Below are positions 40,537 to 50,338 of a DNA stretch of 64,000 bases, in pieces. The position numbers and the translations under genes were made by a program. The notes under the pieces were generated by a model that did no database searches, was not told the DNA's origin, and was given only the letters and a program-made list of their open reading frames with translations. This DNA comes from Sneathiella marina (GTDB lineage: Bacteria > Pseudomonadota > Alphaproteobacteria > Sneathiellales > Sneathiellaceae): contig NZ_CP098747.1 in NCBI RefSeq assembly GCF_023746535.1, positions 1,944,501 through 2,008,500 on the forward strand, in the 5' to 3' direction. Within the stretch, counting starts at the first letter, position 1, and each line of letters opens with the position of its first letter.

Positions 40537-41769
40537 TTACCCGAAAATCTCTTGAACGCTTTTGATGGAGGCCACCAGGGCATCCACATCCGCACGGTTA
40601 TTATAGAGCGCAAAAGACGCGCGCGCCGTCGATGCCACATCAAAATGATCCATCAATGGCTGCGCGCAATGATGACCAACCCGGATTGCCACGCCACTGC
40701 GATCGACAATGGTGCCGATATCATGGGGGTGGACACCTTCCATGGTGAAGGAAATGATGCTCGCCTTGTGCTTTGCCTGACCAATGATCTTGACGCTGTT
40801 GATCTGGCTCAACTGTTCCGTGGCGTAGGCCAGCAGAGACTGTTCATGGGCGCCGATCTTGTCGAGGCCGATGCTGTTGATATAGTCAATGGCGGTGCCC
40901 AGTCCGATCGCCTGAACAATGGGCGGCGTGCCCGCCTCGAACTTGCTGTGACCCTTGGCATAAGTTGTTTTCTCAAACGTCACCCGGTTGATCATATCGC
41001 CGCCGCCTTGATAAGGCGGCATTTTGGCGAGCAGCTCGGCCTTGCCATAGAGCACACCGATGCCTGTGGGGCCAAAGACCTTGTGACCGGTGAAAACATA
41101 GAAATCCGCCCCGATTTCCTGCATATCGACTTTTAAATGGGGCACCGCCTGCGATCCATCCACAAGCACCACGGCGCCGGCATCATGGGCCGCATCGATG
41201 ATCTGGCGGATCGGCGTAATGGTGCCGATGGCATTGGAGATATGGGTGACGGCCACAATTTTTGTCTTTGGGCCCAGCATGTCGAGATAGCTCTCCAGCA
41301 TAAACTCACCATGCTCATCAATGGGAACCGCCCGAACCGTCGCGCCGGTTTTCTCGGCAATCAGTTGCCAGGGGACAATATTGGAATGATGCTCAAGGTA
41401 GGAGAGAATGATTTCATCGCCGGGCTGTAAATTGGCCCCGCCATAGGACGCGGCGACCAGATTGATGGATTCTGTCGCATTCTTGGTGAAAATCACCTCA
41501 TCCAGGCTGCCTGCATTGATATGGGCGCGGATGGTCTCGCGGGACGCTTCATACAGCTCCGTTGAGGACTGGCTGAGAAAATGAACCCCCCGATGCACAT
41601 TGGCATAGGTCTCGGCATAGGCTTTTTGCACGGCATCGAGAACCACTGTCGGTTTTTGCGCCGACGCCCCGCTATCGAGATAGATAAGCGGCTTGCCATG
41701 GACTTCCGTCCCGAAAATGGGGAAATCCCGGCGGATCTTTTCAATATCAAATGTTGTCATATCGTTCAT
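40537..41769 (-). CDS. sufS: Cysteine desulfurase SufS
   Basis: The 410-residue group II cysteine desulfurase has the pyridoxal-phosphate Lys in VFTGHKVFGPTGIGVLYGK, the active-site Cys in RVGHHCAQPLMDHF, and TFNVDFPIF-type N-terminal segments (RRDFPIFGTEVHGKPLIYLDSGASAQKP). It removes sulfur from cysteine to give alanine and a protein-bound persulfide. It lies 9 bases after sufD. Confidence 0.95.
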   Translation of the reverse strand: MNDMTTFDIEKIRRDFPIFGTEVHGKPLIYLDSGASAQKPTVVLDAVQKAYAETYANVHRGVHFLSQSSTELYEASRETIRAHINAGSLDEVIFTKNATESINLVAASYGGANLQPGDEIILSYLEHHSNIVPWQLIAEKTGATVRAVPIDEHGEFMLESYLDMLGPKTKIVAVTHISNAIGTITPIRQIIDAAHDAGAVVLVDGSQAVPHLKVDMQEIGADFYVFTGHKVFGPTGIGVLYGKAELLAKMPPYQGGGDMINRVTFEKTTYAKGHSKFEAGTPPIVQAIGLGTAIDYINSIGLDKIGAHEQSLLAYATEQLSQINSVKIIGQAKHKASIISFTMEGVHPHDIGTIVDRSGVAIRVGHHCAQPLMDHFDVASTARASFALYNNRADVDALVASIKSVQEIFG

Positions 41770-41778
41770 GACAGCTCC

Positions 41779-43077
41779 TTAAACCTGATCCAGCCACTCG
41801 GTGGCGATATCTGAAAAATAAGCTTTGATGCGATCATCGGAAATTTCCTCGATAACATCGGCCAGAAAAGCATCAATCAGCATTTTACGGGCTGATTTTT
41901 CGTCGATGCCCCGTGACTGCAAATAGAAGAGGGCGTCCTCGTCCAACTCACCGGAGGTTGCGCCATGACTACATTTCACGTCATCGGCGTAAATTTCCAG
42001 TTCCGGCTTGCAGGCAACGGTTGCCCGGTCCGATAACAAAAGCGCCTTGCTGAGCTGGTCGCCCGCCACTTGCTGGGCATCTTCGGCAATATGGATCTTG
42101 CCTTGAAAAATACCACGGGCTTCCCCGTCCAGCACACCTTTATAAATCTGTGCGCTTTCATTCTGCGGTACCGTATGCAGGGTTAAAGTCGTCGTATCGC
42201 AATGCTGCTTGCCGCGCATAAGATAGGCGCCGTTCAGGATACTTTTCGCGCCGGACCCGGTAATTTTCGTGGTCAATTCATTGCGGGACAGCTTACCGCC
42301 CGTAGAAAGACTGAAATTTTCATAAATCGCGTCGTCAGCCACGTCGCATTCGGTCAAGGCAAGATGAAAGGCCGCGATGCTTTCATTCTGGTACTTGAAA
42401 TGCCGCAATACGGCGCCCGCCTGCAGCGAAATACTGGTCTGCGGATTGGTGAAATAGCTTGTCGTGGCCTCGCTGACATGTTCTTCCAGCAATGTGACCT
42501 GGGCGCCATCGCCCATCCGGATAATATTACGCATATGCCGGGCAGGGCGGTCTGTGGCATTGGTCGATAAAAACCTGATCCGCAACGGCTGATCAAGGGT
42601 GACACCCGCGGCGACTTTCAGGACAAAGCCATCCTCCATAAAGGCCGTATTCAGCGCGACAAGCGCCTGCTGCGGTGCCGCCATTGGAATAAGGTCCGCG
42701 TTTCCCACATCCAGTTCTGCAGCCAGGGACGTCAGCTCAACGCCCGTTGGCAGGCTGCCAAGCTGGCTGGCCGCGGCATCAAACCGTCCATCCTTGAAGA
42801 CCATGGTATGGCCAGCGTCAAATTCCGGGTTGGGGAGCGATGTTTCACCGGGCTCCGCCGCGTCATTGGCAACCCCTTTGGTCAGCCCATTGAGGTTCGT
42901 GAAGCGCCATTCCTCAATCCGGTGATTGGGGAAATCCAGATCAGCAAAGGCGTTCAGCCCATTGGTTCGCAGCTGCGCCGTCGCCGGATCTTGATGTCCC
43001 GGCAATTGGGGAAGTTCGGCGGCGAAGCGGTCCACATAATTCTGCGCAAGAGGTGTCAGGTTTTTCATAATTTTCAC
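41779..43077 (-). CDS. sufD: SufD, Fe-S scaffold complex subunit
   Basis: The 432-residue protein belongs to the SufB/SufD family and has the SufD ending EISDDRIKAYFSDIATEWLDQV. Key features are the parallel beta-helix core, KCSHGATSGELDEDALFYLQSRGID (conserved His) and DRATVACKPELEIYADDV. It forms the SufBC2D complex with SufB and SufC. Confidence 0.94.
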   Translation of the reverse strand: MKIMKNLTPLAQNYVDRFAAELPQLPGHQDPATAQLRTNGLNAFADLDFPNHRIEEWRFTNLNGLTKGVANDAAEPGETSLPNPEFDAGHTMVFKDGRFDAAASQLGSLPTGVELTSLAAELDVGNADLIPMAAPQQALVALNTAFMEDGFVLKVAAGVTLDQPLRIRFLSTNATDRPARHMRNIIRMGDGAQVTLLEEHVSEATTSYFTNPQTSISLQAGAVLRHFKYQNESIAAFHLALTECDVADDAIYENFSLSTGGKLSRNELTTKITGSGAKSILNGAYLMRGKQHCDTTTLTLHTVPQNESAQIYKGVLDGEARGIFQGKIHIAEDAQQVAGDQLSKALLLSDRATVACKPELEIYADDVKCSHGATSGELDEDALFYLQSRGIDEKSARKMLIDAFLADVIEEISDDRIKAYFSDIATEWLDQV

Positions 43078-43111
43078 AAATTTACCAATAGCTTACATGT
43101 CATTCTTAAGG

Positions 43112-43855
43112 TCAGGCTGCACTCATTTCCGCATAGCCCTTTTCCTCCAGTTCCAGCGCCAGGGACTTGTCGCCGGATTTCACGATTTGACCATCGGCCA
43201 ATACATGAACAAAGTCCGGAACGATATAATCCAGAAGCCGCTGATAATGGGTGATGATCAATCCCGCACGTTCGGGGCTGCGCAGGCGGTTGACCCCATC
43301 GGCCGCTATTTTCAGGGCATCTATATCCAATCCGGAATCTGTTTCATCCAGAAGCATCAGATCCGGCTCCAGCAGGGACATCTGCAAGACTTCATTGCGT
43401 TTCTTTTCACCGCCGGAGAAGCCGACATTGACGGCCCGCTTCAGCATATCGTCCTTGATGCCAAGCTCCTTGGTCTTGATGCGGACCAGTTTCAGGAACT
43501 CCATGGCATCGACTTCCTGTTCGCCGCGGGCCTTGCGTTGGGCGTTATAAGCCGTTTTCAAAAAAGTCGCCGAGGCGACACCCGGGATTTCCACCGGGTA
43601 CTGAAAGGCCAGGAATATACCGCTTGTCGCCCGCTCATCGGGGGACAGGGCCAGGAGATCCTCGCCCTTGTAAGTAACCGTGCCGCCGGTGACCTCATAT
43701 CCGTCCCGGCCGGCCAGCACATAGGAAAGCGTGCTCTTGCCCGCTCCGTTCGGGCCCATAATGGCGTGAATTTCACCGGCATTGATGGTCAAGGTGATGC
43801 CTTTAAGGATTGCCTTGCCGCCAACGGTCGCGTGAAGGTCTTTAATCTCTAACAT
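43112..43855 (-). CDS. sufC: SufC, ABC-type ATPase of Fe-S assembly
   Basis: The 247-residue ATPase has Walker A GPNGAGKST, signature FSGGEKKRNEVLQ, Walker B LMLLDETDSGLD (D-E-T-D rather than the usual D-E-P) and the H-loop LIITHYQRLLDYI. It powers the SufBCD scaffold. It lies between sufB and sufD. Confidence 0.96.
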   Translation of the reverse strand: MLEIKDLHATVGGKAILKGITLTINAGEIHAIMGPNGAGKSTLSYVLAGRDGYEVTGGTVTYKGEDLLALSPDERATSGIFLAFQYPVEIPGVASATFLKTAYNAQRKARGEQEVDAMEFLKLVRIKTKELGIKDDMLKRAVNVGFSGGEKKRNEVLQMSLLEPDLMLLDETDSGLDIDALKIAADGVNRLRSPERAGLIITHYQRLLDYIVPDFVHVLADGQIVKSGDKSLALELEEKGYAEMSAA

Positions 43856-43898
43856 AGTATTTCTCCACCTTTATCAGGGGCTTAGCGCCCGAATTTCA

Positions 43899-45368
43899 TT
43901 ATCCAACGGAACCTTCTAAGCTGATGCCGACCAGTTTCTGGGCTTCAACCGCGAATTCCATGGGCAGTTTCTGAAGCACTTCCTTGCAGAAACCATTGAC
44001 GATCAGGGCCATGCTTTCCTCTTCAGTCAGGCCGCGCTGCTGGCAATAGAACAGCTGCTCTTCACTGACCTTGGACGTGGTTGCCTCATGCTCGATTTTC
44101 GCCGTCCGGCTCTGGTTCTCGATATAGGGAACCGTATGGGCGCCGCATTTATCGCCAATAAGCAGGCTGTCGCAGACTGTATGATTGCGTGCGTTGTCGG
44201 CTTTTCGACCCATGCGGACCAATCCGCGATATGTATTCTGCGCTCTACCGGCCGATATGCCCTTGGAGATGATGGTGCTGGACGTATTCTTGCCCAGATG
44301 GATCATCTTGGTCCCGGTATCCGCCTGTTGCAGGTTGTTTGTAATGGCAATGGAATAAAACTCCCCAACGGAATTATCCCCCTGCAGGATACAGGACGGG
44401 TATTTCCAGGTAATGGCGGAGCCTGTTTCCACTTGCGTCCAGGACACCTTGGCATTCTCGCCGCGACAGGCGGCGCGCTTGGTGACGAAGTTATAAATTC
44501 CGCCAACGCCATTTTCATCACCGGGATACCAGTTCTGCACGGTCGAATATTTGATTTCCGCATCTTTATGGATCACCAGCTCAACCACAGCGGCATGCAG
44601 CTGGTTTTCATCGCGCATGGGCGCCGTGCAGCCTTCCAGATAACTGACATAGCTTTCATCATCGGCGATAATCAGGGTCCGTTCAAACTGTCCGGTCTGG
44701 GCCGCATTGATGCGGAAATAGGTGCTGAGCTCCATGGGGCAGCGCACCCCTTTTGGAATGTAACAAAAGGATCCGTCCGTAAACACGGCGGAGTTCAAGG
44801 CCGCATAGTAGTTATCCGTATAGGGCACGACAGAGCCGATATATTTCTGAACCAGTTCGGGATGGTCGCGCACCGCCTCCGAGATCGGGCAGAAGATCAC
44901 GCCTTCTTCCTCAAGCCGGGCCTTGAAGGTGGTGGCCACGGAAACACTGTCAAACACCGCATCCACAGCAACATTATGGGCCCCTTCAACACCGGCCAGA
45001 ACTTCCTGTTCCTTCAGCGGAATACCGAGTTTCTTGTAGACTTCCAGCAACTCCGGATCGACTTCATCCAGGCTTTTCAGCTTTTCCTTCACTTTCGGAG
45101 CGGAATAGTAATAGATATCCTGAAAATCGATTTTCGGATAATCGACCTTGGCCCATTCGGGCTCAATCATGGTCAGCCAGTGCCGGTACGCTTTCAGGCG
45201 CCATTCCAGCAACCATTCGGGCTCTTCCTTCTTGGCGGAGATAAAGCGGACAATATCTTCGCTCAGGCCGATAGGCGCTGTATCCGCTTCGATATCGCTG
45301 ACAAATCCATATTTGTACTTTTCCGAAACGGAAGCGACCTGCTCGACTGTTTCCTGGCTAATGGCCAT
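43899..45368 (-). CDS. sufB: SufB, Fe-S scaffold subunit
   Basis: The protein is 489 residues from ATG 45368, which has GGAG 7 bases upstream, overlapping the iscR stop; an earlier in-frame start at 45383 lies inside the iscR gene. Typical SufB segments: [81 protein letters not shown] and [21 protein letters not shown]. It is the main cluster assembly scaffold with SufC and SufD. Confidence 0.96.
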   Translation of the reverse strand: MAISQETVEQVASVSEKYKYGFVSDIEADTAPIGLSEDIVRFISAKKEEPEWLLEWRLKAYRHWLTMIEPEWAKVDYPKIDFQDIYYYSAPKVKEKLKSLDEVDPELLEVYKKLGIPLKEQEVLAGVEGAHNVAVDAVFDSVSVATTFKARLEEEGVIFCPISEAVRDHPELVQKYIGSVVPYTDNYYAALNSAVFTDGSFCYIPKGVRCPMELSTYFRINAAQTGQFERTLIIADDESYVSYLEGCTAPMRDENQLHAAVVELVIHKDAEIKYSTVQNWYPGDENGVGGIYNFVTKRAACRGENAKVSWTQVETGSAITWKYPSCILQGDNSVGEFYSIAITNNLQQADTGTKMIHLGKNTSSTIISKGISAGRAQNTYRGLVRMGRKADNARNHTVCDSLLIGDKCGAHTVPYIENQSRTAKIEHEATTSKVSEEQLFYCQQRGLTEEESMALIVNGFCKEVLQKLPMEFAVEAQKLVGISLEGSVG

Positions 45369-45372
45369 TTCT

Positions 45373-45846
45373 TTACTCCGCAATGGTCACATGGGCCGCA
45401 TCCGCGCTGCCCAGGGACTTCTTCTGTAAACTGATTTGTTGGGTGTCCTGGCACATATCTGCCAATGTCACCTCTTCAAGCGCTGCATTCAGCGCCCGGT
45501 TTATTTTTTCCCAGCCGCCGCGCATGGGGCAGCATTCCTCAACCGAGCAATCCTCTTCGCTTTCATCCACGCAGGAGGTGACGGCGAGGGGGCCTTCCAT
45601 GGCCCGGACGATATCCGCAATGGAAATTTCCGCAGGCTGGGCCGTCAGCTCGTATCCACCATGGGCGCCCCGATGGGAGACGAGCATTTTACCCTTGGCC
45701 AATACCCGCAGGATTTTGGCTGCCGTGGGCACCGTCAGGCCCGTATGCAGGGATATATCAGGCGCGGTCATAACCCGGCCCGGCATCCGCGCCATCTCGG
45801 ACATGATCACAACGCCATAATCTGTCATTTTGCTCAGTTTTATCAT
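45373..45846 (-). CDS. iscR: Rrf2-family regulator (IscR-type) of the suf operon
   Basis: The 157-residue winged-helix regulator has the Rrf2 N-terminus ([20 protein letters not shown]), a helix-turn-helix ([22 protein letters not shown]) and a wing ([13 protein letters not shown]). A cysteine cluster follows, [17 protein letters not shown], able to bind a [2Fe-2S] or [4Fe-4S] cluster. It senses Fe-S or iron status and controls the operon it heads, probably through the paired palindromes upstream. Confidence 0.92.
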   Translation of the reverse strand: MIKLSKMTDYGVVIMSEMARMPGRVMTAPDISLHTGLTVPTAAKILRVLAKGKMLVSHRGAHGGYELTAQPAEISIADIVRAMEGPLAVTSCVDESEEDCSVEECCPMRGGWEKINRALNAALEEVTLADMCQDTQQISLQKKSLGSADAAHVTIAE

Positions 45847-45862
45847 GATATCATCTATATCG

Positions 45863-45875
45863 TACTAATTTAGTC
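45863..45875. promoter_or_regulatory. Candidate IscR/Rrf2 operator 1
   Basis: TACTAATTTAGTC contains the perfect palindrome ACTAA-T-TTAGT and matches site 2 at 10 of 13 positions (shared AC-N-AATTT-N-GTC). It lies 17 bases upstream of the iscR start codon, over the likely promoter. Confidence 0.55.
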
Positions 45876-45896
45876 TTATTTCAAGATTTTATAACA

Positions 45897-45909
45897 GACA
45901 AATTTGGTC
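45897..45909. promoter_or_regulatory. Candidate IscR/Rrf2 operator 2
   Basis: GACAAATTTGGTC is a near palindrome (five of six arm pairs) with the same layout as site 1, 34 bases away. The pair suggests cooperative autoregulation of the iscR-suf transcript. Confidence 0.55.
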
Positions 45910-46034
45910 TTGTATATAGAAGCGCGGGCCAGTGCTGGCAAGAAAACTATTCATAAATTCTTGGAAAGGCTGGAATCAAAATAGGCAGGTAAATAAATTA
46001 TTCCTGCCTATTGGAAAATATTACAGTTTTTTGG

Positions 46035-46424
46035 TCAGTTTTTCTTGTGTGATTTACTCTCGTGATTTGCCGGCAGACAGTTCAAGGCAATGATGGCTAT
46101 GCCTACATCCGCCTTTGCGTCACAGTCAAGTGAATGAGGAACACCAGGAAGCGGATCGACGTTATACCGAAGATGGCCGGGATCATCTGTATCTTCAGCC
46201 ATGCGCATGCCGGTTGTGACGCCACCGCACGAAACGGTTTTATTTTCCGCAAAAACGGAAGCAGGAAGGATCATGATGTGCTCTGTATCATCTGTGTCAT
46301 ATGCCCGGGCGCAATATTGTGCCGTGAACTCGGAATATGAAGTTGCTTGTGAAACCATGTTCTCCGCGTGAGCAGCCGAGACAAATGCAAGTATTGGCAG
46401 ACAAGCCAAAATTCCAATTTTCAT
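46035..46424 (-). CDS. Exported small protein, unknown
   Basis: The protein is 129 residues from ATG 46424, which has AAGGAG 8 bases upstream (an in-frame TTG at 46442 is less likely). The signal peptide is MKIGILACLPILAFVSAAHAE. The mature part has three Cys (QYCARAY, VSCGGVTTGM, LDCDAK) and a C-terminal Cys (LNCLPANH). It is predicted to be periplasmic. No family is recognised. Confidence 0.65.
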   Translation of the reverse strand: MKIGILACLPILAFVSAAHAENMVSQATSYSEFTAQYCARAYDTDDTEHIMILPASVFAENKTVSCGGVTTGMRMAEDTDDPGHLRYNVDPLPGVPHSLDCDAKADVGIAIIALNCLPANHESKSHKKN

Positions 46425-46744
46425 AAAAATCTCCTTTATCAATTTAATGCTGTAAAAAATGAACCTGAATACAAAAAATAGTAAATTATCTATATTAATT
46501 CTATTTTAAGTAGAATATTCTCCATATGGGAATTATGTTGACAAGATCAATTGCCGGGGCAAGGTGATTGATGCTAGAAAGTGAGGATGACTTACTGCGC
46601 ACAAATTATTGACCGGATTATCAACTCCATTCATCAAATGGCGGGATAACCTGTGTCTTAAGTCGCAAGTCCAACCCGCCCAGTGAGGCGGGTTTTTTCA
46701 TGCCGTCTCTTTGAGCCTTTAAATATGGTCACGGAGAAAAAATT
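46425..46744. other. Intergenic region with terminator, possible small RNA
   Basis: A 320-base gap lies between divergent genes. The left part is AT-rich. An isolated TTGACA occurs near 46538. The region ends in a strong hairpin (46673-46698) that precedes the next gene. This hairpin has no protein gene before it on the + strand, so the transcript it ends could be a small RNA or leader starting near 46550. That is inference only. Confidence 0.4.
46673..46698 (+). terminator. Intrinsic terminator without upstream protein gene
   Basis: AACCCGCC / GGCGGGTT form an 8-bp stem (46673-46680, 46687-46694) with a 6-base loop and a T run to 46698, directly upstream of the ATP-binding protein gene. Confidence 0.8.
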
Positions 46745-47254
46745 ATGTCGACAGATAACCAAGAGCAAACGGCCAAGCCGATGTTACATCTTGTTTGCGG
46801 GAAAATTTGCTCGGGAAAATCGACGCTGGTAAACCAGCTCGCCCAAGGATCCAAATCAATTCTTCTGAGTGAAGATGCGTGGTTGACGGCTCTTTACCCG
46901 GGTGAAATAAAGGATTTGAGGGATTATGTCCGGTACTCCGGACGGCTGAAAACGGCCTTGGGCGGGCATATTCAGGCGTTACTGGTCACCGGCAATACAG
47001 TGGTTCTCGATTTCCCAGCAAATACTGTTGAGGGCCGGTTATGGCTGAAAACCTTGTTTGAGACGGCCGGGGTTGCCCATGAGCTGCATTTTCTCGATGT
47101 GCCGGATGACATCTGCAAGGCGCGATTACAGGCGCGCAACGCCACGGGAGAGCATCCTTTCAAAACCACAGACGCGGAATATGACCTGATCAGCAGCTAT
47201 TTCGTCCCCCCGGCGGCGGCGGAAGGGTTTAATATCATCCGGCATAAATCCTGA
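46745..47254 (+). CDS. P-loop kinase-like AAA family ATPase
   Basis: The 169-residue protein has Walker A GKICSGKST near residues 19-27, a lid-like region, and the pattern VVLDFPANTVEGRLWLKTLFETAGVAHELHFLDVPDDICKARLQAR. This is typical of small zeta-toxin- or shikimate-kinase-like P-loop kinases that phosphorylate a metabolite. No substrate can be named. GGAG precedes the ATG. No antitoxin gene is next to it. Confidence 0.82.
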   Translation: MSTDNQEQTAKPMLHLVCGKICSGKSTLVNQLAQGSKSILLSEDAWLTALYPGEIKDLRDYVRYSGRLKTALGGHIQALLVTGNTVVLDFPANTVEGRLWLKTLFETAGVAHELHFLDVPDDICKARLQARNATGEHPFKTTDAEYDLISSYFVPPAAAEGFNIIRHKS

Positions 47255-47360
47255 TCGCCGGTTTCCAGATAATTTTATTCACCAGCCAATTGCTGTGGGG
47301 GATGCATAAATGCTAGAAGCCTCTCACTGATCAAACTCCAACTTATTGGACCCACGATTT

Positions 47361-49193
47361 ATGGCAGCTCCTATCCTGGCCCTTCAGAATGCCCGCGTCA
47401 CGTTTGGTGGGGGTGATTTGTTTTCCGATATTTCCCTCGGGGTGGAGCGGGGCATGCGTATTGCGTTGATGGGACGCAATGGATCGGGAAAATCCACCTT
47501 GCTGAAAGCCATAGCCGGCGATATCGATCTGGACGGCGGGGAGAGGTTCCTGCAAACCGGTGTTCGCGTCAGTTATCTGCGGCAGCAACCGACTATCGTC
47601 CCGGGACGGACTGTCTATGAGCAGGTTCAAAGCGGCTTGCCCAAAGGCGCCGCCGATGACGGGGGCGATACCAGCTATCTGGTGGATCAGGTGCTGGTGG
47701 GTGTGGGGATCGACGGCAGCCGCCAGCTGGATACGTTGTCCGGCGGAGAGGCGCGGCGTGTTTCCCTGGCTGAGGCGCTTGTTTCCGAGCCTGATGTATT
47801 GCTTTTAGATGAGCCGACTAACCATTTGGATATAAACACAATTCTCTGGCTGGAAGGGGAGCTGAAAGCGTTTAAGGGCGCCCTTATGATCATCAGCCAT
47901 GATCGACAGTTTTTAAAGAACCTGACCAATCGCCTGTTCTGGCTGGATCGTGGTCAGCTGCGCACCCATGGCAAGGGATTTTCGGCCTTTGATCACTGGT
48001 CGGAGGAAATTCTTCGCCGTGAAGAGGTGGAAGCCAAGAAACTGGACAAGAAAATAGCCGAGGAAACCGACTGGTCCCGCAAGGGCATTACAGCAAGGCG
48101 GGCGCGGAATGAGGGTCGCATCCGGGCCTTGCATCGGTTGCGCGCTGAACGGGCAGAACGCGCCGCGCCAGTCGGCAATGCCAAGCTAACCGTGAGCGCC
48201 GGCAGCAAGAGCGGAAAAACGGTCGTTGAAGCACATGATATTTCCAAAATATATATGGATGAACTTAAGCAAGAACAGGAAGTTATTCGAAAATTCTCAA
48301 CTAAAATACAAAGAGGCGACCGGGTCGGTATCATTGGCCCCAATGGTGCCGGTAAAACCACTTTATTGAAGATCCTCATGGGGGAACTTGAACCCACCAC
48401 GGGAGAGGTCAAACTGGGTACCAACCTGACCCCGGCCATATTTGATCAGCATCGGGACAGTCTGGATCCGGATACCAGTCTTTGGGACACCCTGGCCGAT
48501 CCCGGCAGCGGTCAATTGCTGGTGCGCGGCGAAGTTCGGCATGTGGTGGCCTATTTGCGGGATTTCCTGTTTGAAGACAGGCAGGCGAAAAGCCCGGTCA
48601 AATCCCTGTCGGGCGGAGAGAAGAACCGCTTGCTGCTCGCCAAGTTGCTGGCACGGGAAAGTAATCTGCTGGTGCTGGACGAGCCGACAAATGATCTTGA
48701 TATGGAAACCCTTGATCTCCTCCAGGAAATGCTAAGTTCTTATTCCGGAACCCTGCTTGTGGTCAGCCATGACCGCGACTTCCTCGATCAATTGGTGACA
48801 TCAACCATTGTCATCGAGGAGGGCGGGCATGTGGATGAATATGTGGGCGGCTATTCCGATTACATACGGGGCCGCAAGGACAGAGGCGCAAAATCCCGAA
48901 AAACTGCCGATAAAAAAACATTGCCGGCCGATAACAGGGAAAAACAAAGCCGAAAGAAGCTCACCTATAAGGATCAACGCGATCTGGAGCGGTTGCCAGC
49001 GGAAATCGAGAAGCTGGACGCGGATATTGCGAAACTGGAAAGCGACCTGGCTGACCCGGAGTTCTTTAACAAGAACCCCGACTTGTTTAACGCCAGTGTG
49101 GCCAAGTTATCGGAATACAAGACGCAAAAAGAGACTTATGAGGATCGCTGGCTGGAGCTGGAGATACTGCAAGAAGAGATGAACGGCGCCTAA
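47361..49193 (+). CDS. ABC-F family ATPase, Uup type
   Basis: The protein is 610 residues from ATG 47361; an in-frame TTG at 47346 lacks support. Two ABC domains lack membrane helices: GRNGSGKST with LSGGEARRVSLAEAL, and GPNGAGKTT with LSGGEKNRLLLAKLL, separated by a charged linker, with a C-terminal coiled coil (RDLERLPAEIEKLDADIAKLESDLADPEFF). The order and the C-terminal domain match Uup. ABC-F proteins act on the ribosome or, for Uup, affect translation and transposon precise excision. It is followed by a convergent NTF2-like gene. Confidence 0.9.
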   Translation: MAAPILALQNARVTFGGGDLFSDISLGVERGMRIALMGRNGSGKSTLLKAIAGDIDLDGGERFLQTGVRVSYLRQQPTIVPGRTVYEQVQSGLPKGAADDGGDTSYLVDQVLVGVGIDGSRQLDTLSGGEARRVSLAEALVSEPDVLLLDEPTNHLDINTILWLEGELKAFKGALMIISHDRQFLKNLTNRLFWLDRGQLRTHGKGFSAFDHWSEEILRREEVEAKKLDKKIAEETDWSRKGITARRARNEGRIRALHRLRAERAERAAPVGNAKLTVSAGSKSGKTVVEAHDISKIYMDELKQEQEVIRKFSTKIQRGDRVGIIGPNGAGKTTLLKILMGELEPTTGEVKLGTNLTPAIFDQHRDSLDPDTSLWDTLADPGSGQLLVRGEVRHVVAYLRDFLFEDRQAKSPVKSLSGGEKNRLLLAKLLARESNLLVLDEPTNDLDMETLDLLQEMLSSYSGTLLVVSHDRDFLDQLVTSTIVIEEGGHVDEYVGGYSDYIRGRKDRGAKSRKTADKKTLPADNREKQSRKKLTYKDQRDLERLPAEIEKLDADIAKLESDLADPEFFNKNPDLFNASVAKLSEYKTQKETYEDRWLELEILQEEMNGA

Positions 49194-49203
49194 AGCGGGA
49201 ATT

Positions 49204-49575
49204 CTATGCCAAGGGCAGGTTATGCAGTTTTAGAAAACTGAGTTTATCCCAATATCCGCGCTGAAAGACAATCAGCTCATTTTTTACCGTGAAAAACCCG
49301 CATCCGCGCAAGCCAACGGGATCGCGCCATTCCAGTATGGCGACATCACCAGCTTCATGAATTGTCTCTGGAATACAAACCATATCCGAGGCGGCAAATT
49401 CCCGGGCAAACATGGCCTGTATGGCTGCGCGGCCCGTGACAGGGGCCTGGGTAACTTGATGATTAACGGCCTCCTCGGCATATAATTCCGCAATTGACGC
49501 GGCATTGCCCTCATTGAACCGCTTAACCCATTCGTCGACAATCTGACGGGGCGTCATTGAAGGCTCATCTGGCAT
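49204..49575 (-). CDS. SnoaL/NTF2-like protein
   Basis: The 123-residue single-domain NTF2 fold: MTPRQIVDEWVKRFNEGNAASIAELYAEEAVNHQVTQAPVTGRAAIQAMFAREF, then strands with GDVAILEWRDPVGLRGCGFFTVKNELIVFQRGYWDKLSF. It starts 9 bases after the RutR-like gene on the same strand, so it may be co-transcribed with it. Function is unknown. Confidence 0.82.
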   Translation of the reverse strand: MPDEPSMTPRQIVDEWVKRFNEGNAASIAELYAEEAVNHQVTQAPVTGRAAIQAMFAREFAASDMVCIPETIHEAGDVAILEWRDPVGLRGCGFFTVKNELIVFQRGYWDKLSFLKLHNLPLA

Positions 49576-49584
49576 TTTTCGGCC

Positions 49585-50241
49585 CTATTGCTGGCGGGCA
49601 CTGACGGGAACCAAGCCGCAGGTACGCAAGATTGTGGTAATGATATTGTTGGTCGCCACGTTGAAATCTTCATCGGTAAGGCCATTTTCCCGCCCCAGAA
49701 TGGCGGACCACTGGCTTTCAAAATCGGCCCAGGTCTGGGTGAGGGCCCAGATATGGAAAATAAGATGCTGGCTATCGACCGGCGCCATTTTGCCCTGTTC
49801 AATCCAGGTATCGATGAGCGCAGCCTTTTCATCCACCCAGTCCTTTAGTTCGGTGGAGAGGTAGGTATTGATCCGCGGCGCTCCGCGAATAAGTTCATTG
49901 GCAAATACTCGGGAGGCTTCGGGCCGGGATTTGGAGAGTTCCATTTTTGCCCGCACATAGTCACTCAGCGTGGCGGCGGGATCATCAGATTCTCCGAGGC
50001 CCTTGAAGGAGGAGAGCCAGACATCAACAATATCATCCAGAACCGCCCGATAGAGCTTTTCCTTGGTGCCAAAATAATAATGGATATTGGCCTTGGGTAA
50101 ATCCGCTTCCAGGGCAATGGCTGAAGTTGTGGCGCCACGAAACCCCGATTCTGCGAACACCTTCTCGGCGGCCTTCATAATACGTTCCATGTTGGCAAGG
50201 CGAATTCTTCCTTGCGCATTTCCATCTGTAGATTGATCCAC
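49585..50241 (-). CDS. rutR: TetR-family regulator, RutR-like
   Basis: The 218-residue regulator starts at GTG 50241. The N-terminal TetR DNA-binding domain (KAAEKVFAESGFRGATTSAIALEADLPKANIHYYFGTKEKLYRAVL) is followed by the RutR C-terminal signature VDSQHLIFHIWALTQTWADFESQWSAI, in which E. coli RutR reads similarly. RutR responds to uracil or thymine and represses pyrimidine utilisation genes. It diverges from preT, and a palindrome that matches the RutR consensus lies between them. Inducer and binding are inferred from homology. Confidence 0.88.
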   Translation of the reverse strand: MDQSTDGNAQGRIRLANMERIMKAAEKVFAESGFRGATTSAIALEADLPKANIHYYFGTKEKLYRAVLDDIVDVWLSSFKGLGESDDPAATLSDYVRAKMELSKSRPEASRVFANELIRGAPRINTYLSTELKDWVDEKAALIDTWIEQGKMAPVDSQHLIFHIWALTQTWADFESQWSAILGRENGLTDEDFNVATNNIITTILRTCGLVPVSARQQ

Positions 50242-50338
50242 TTAACTACCCAACTGGTTCTAAAACTAATTCTGGCGCCCGAATATTGAGTTAAAAATCC
50301 ACTATTTCAAGCCGTCTTGCAACTAATTTTAAAAAAAC

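Noticed and set aside
44088-45434. Open frame of 448 codons opposite sufB
   Set aside because: It is antisense to strongly conserved sufB and resembles no protein.
46745-47254. Zeta-type toxin of a toxin-antitoxin pair
   Set aside because: The fold is compatible, but there is no adjacent small antitoxin gene, so a small-molecule kinase is more cautious.
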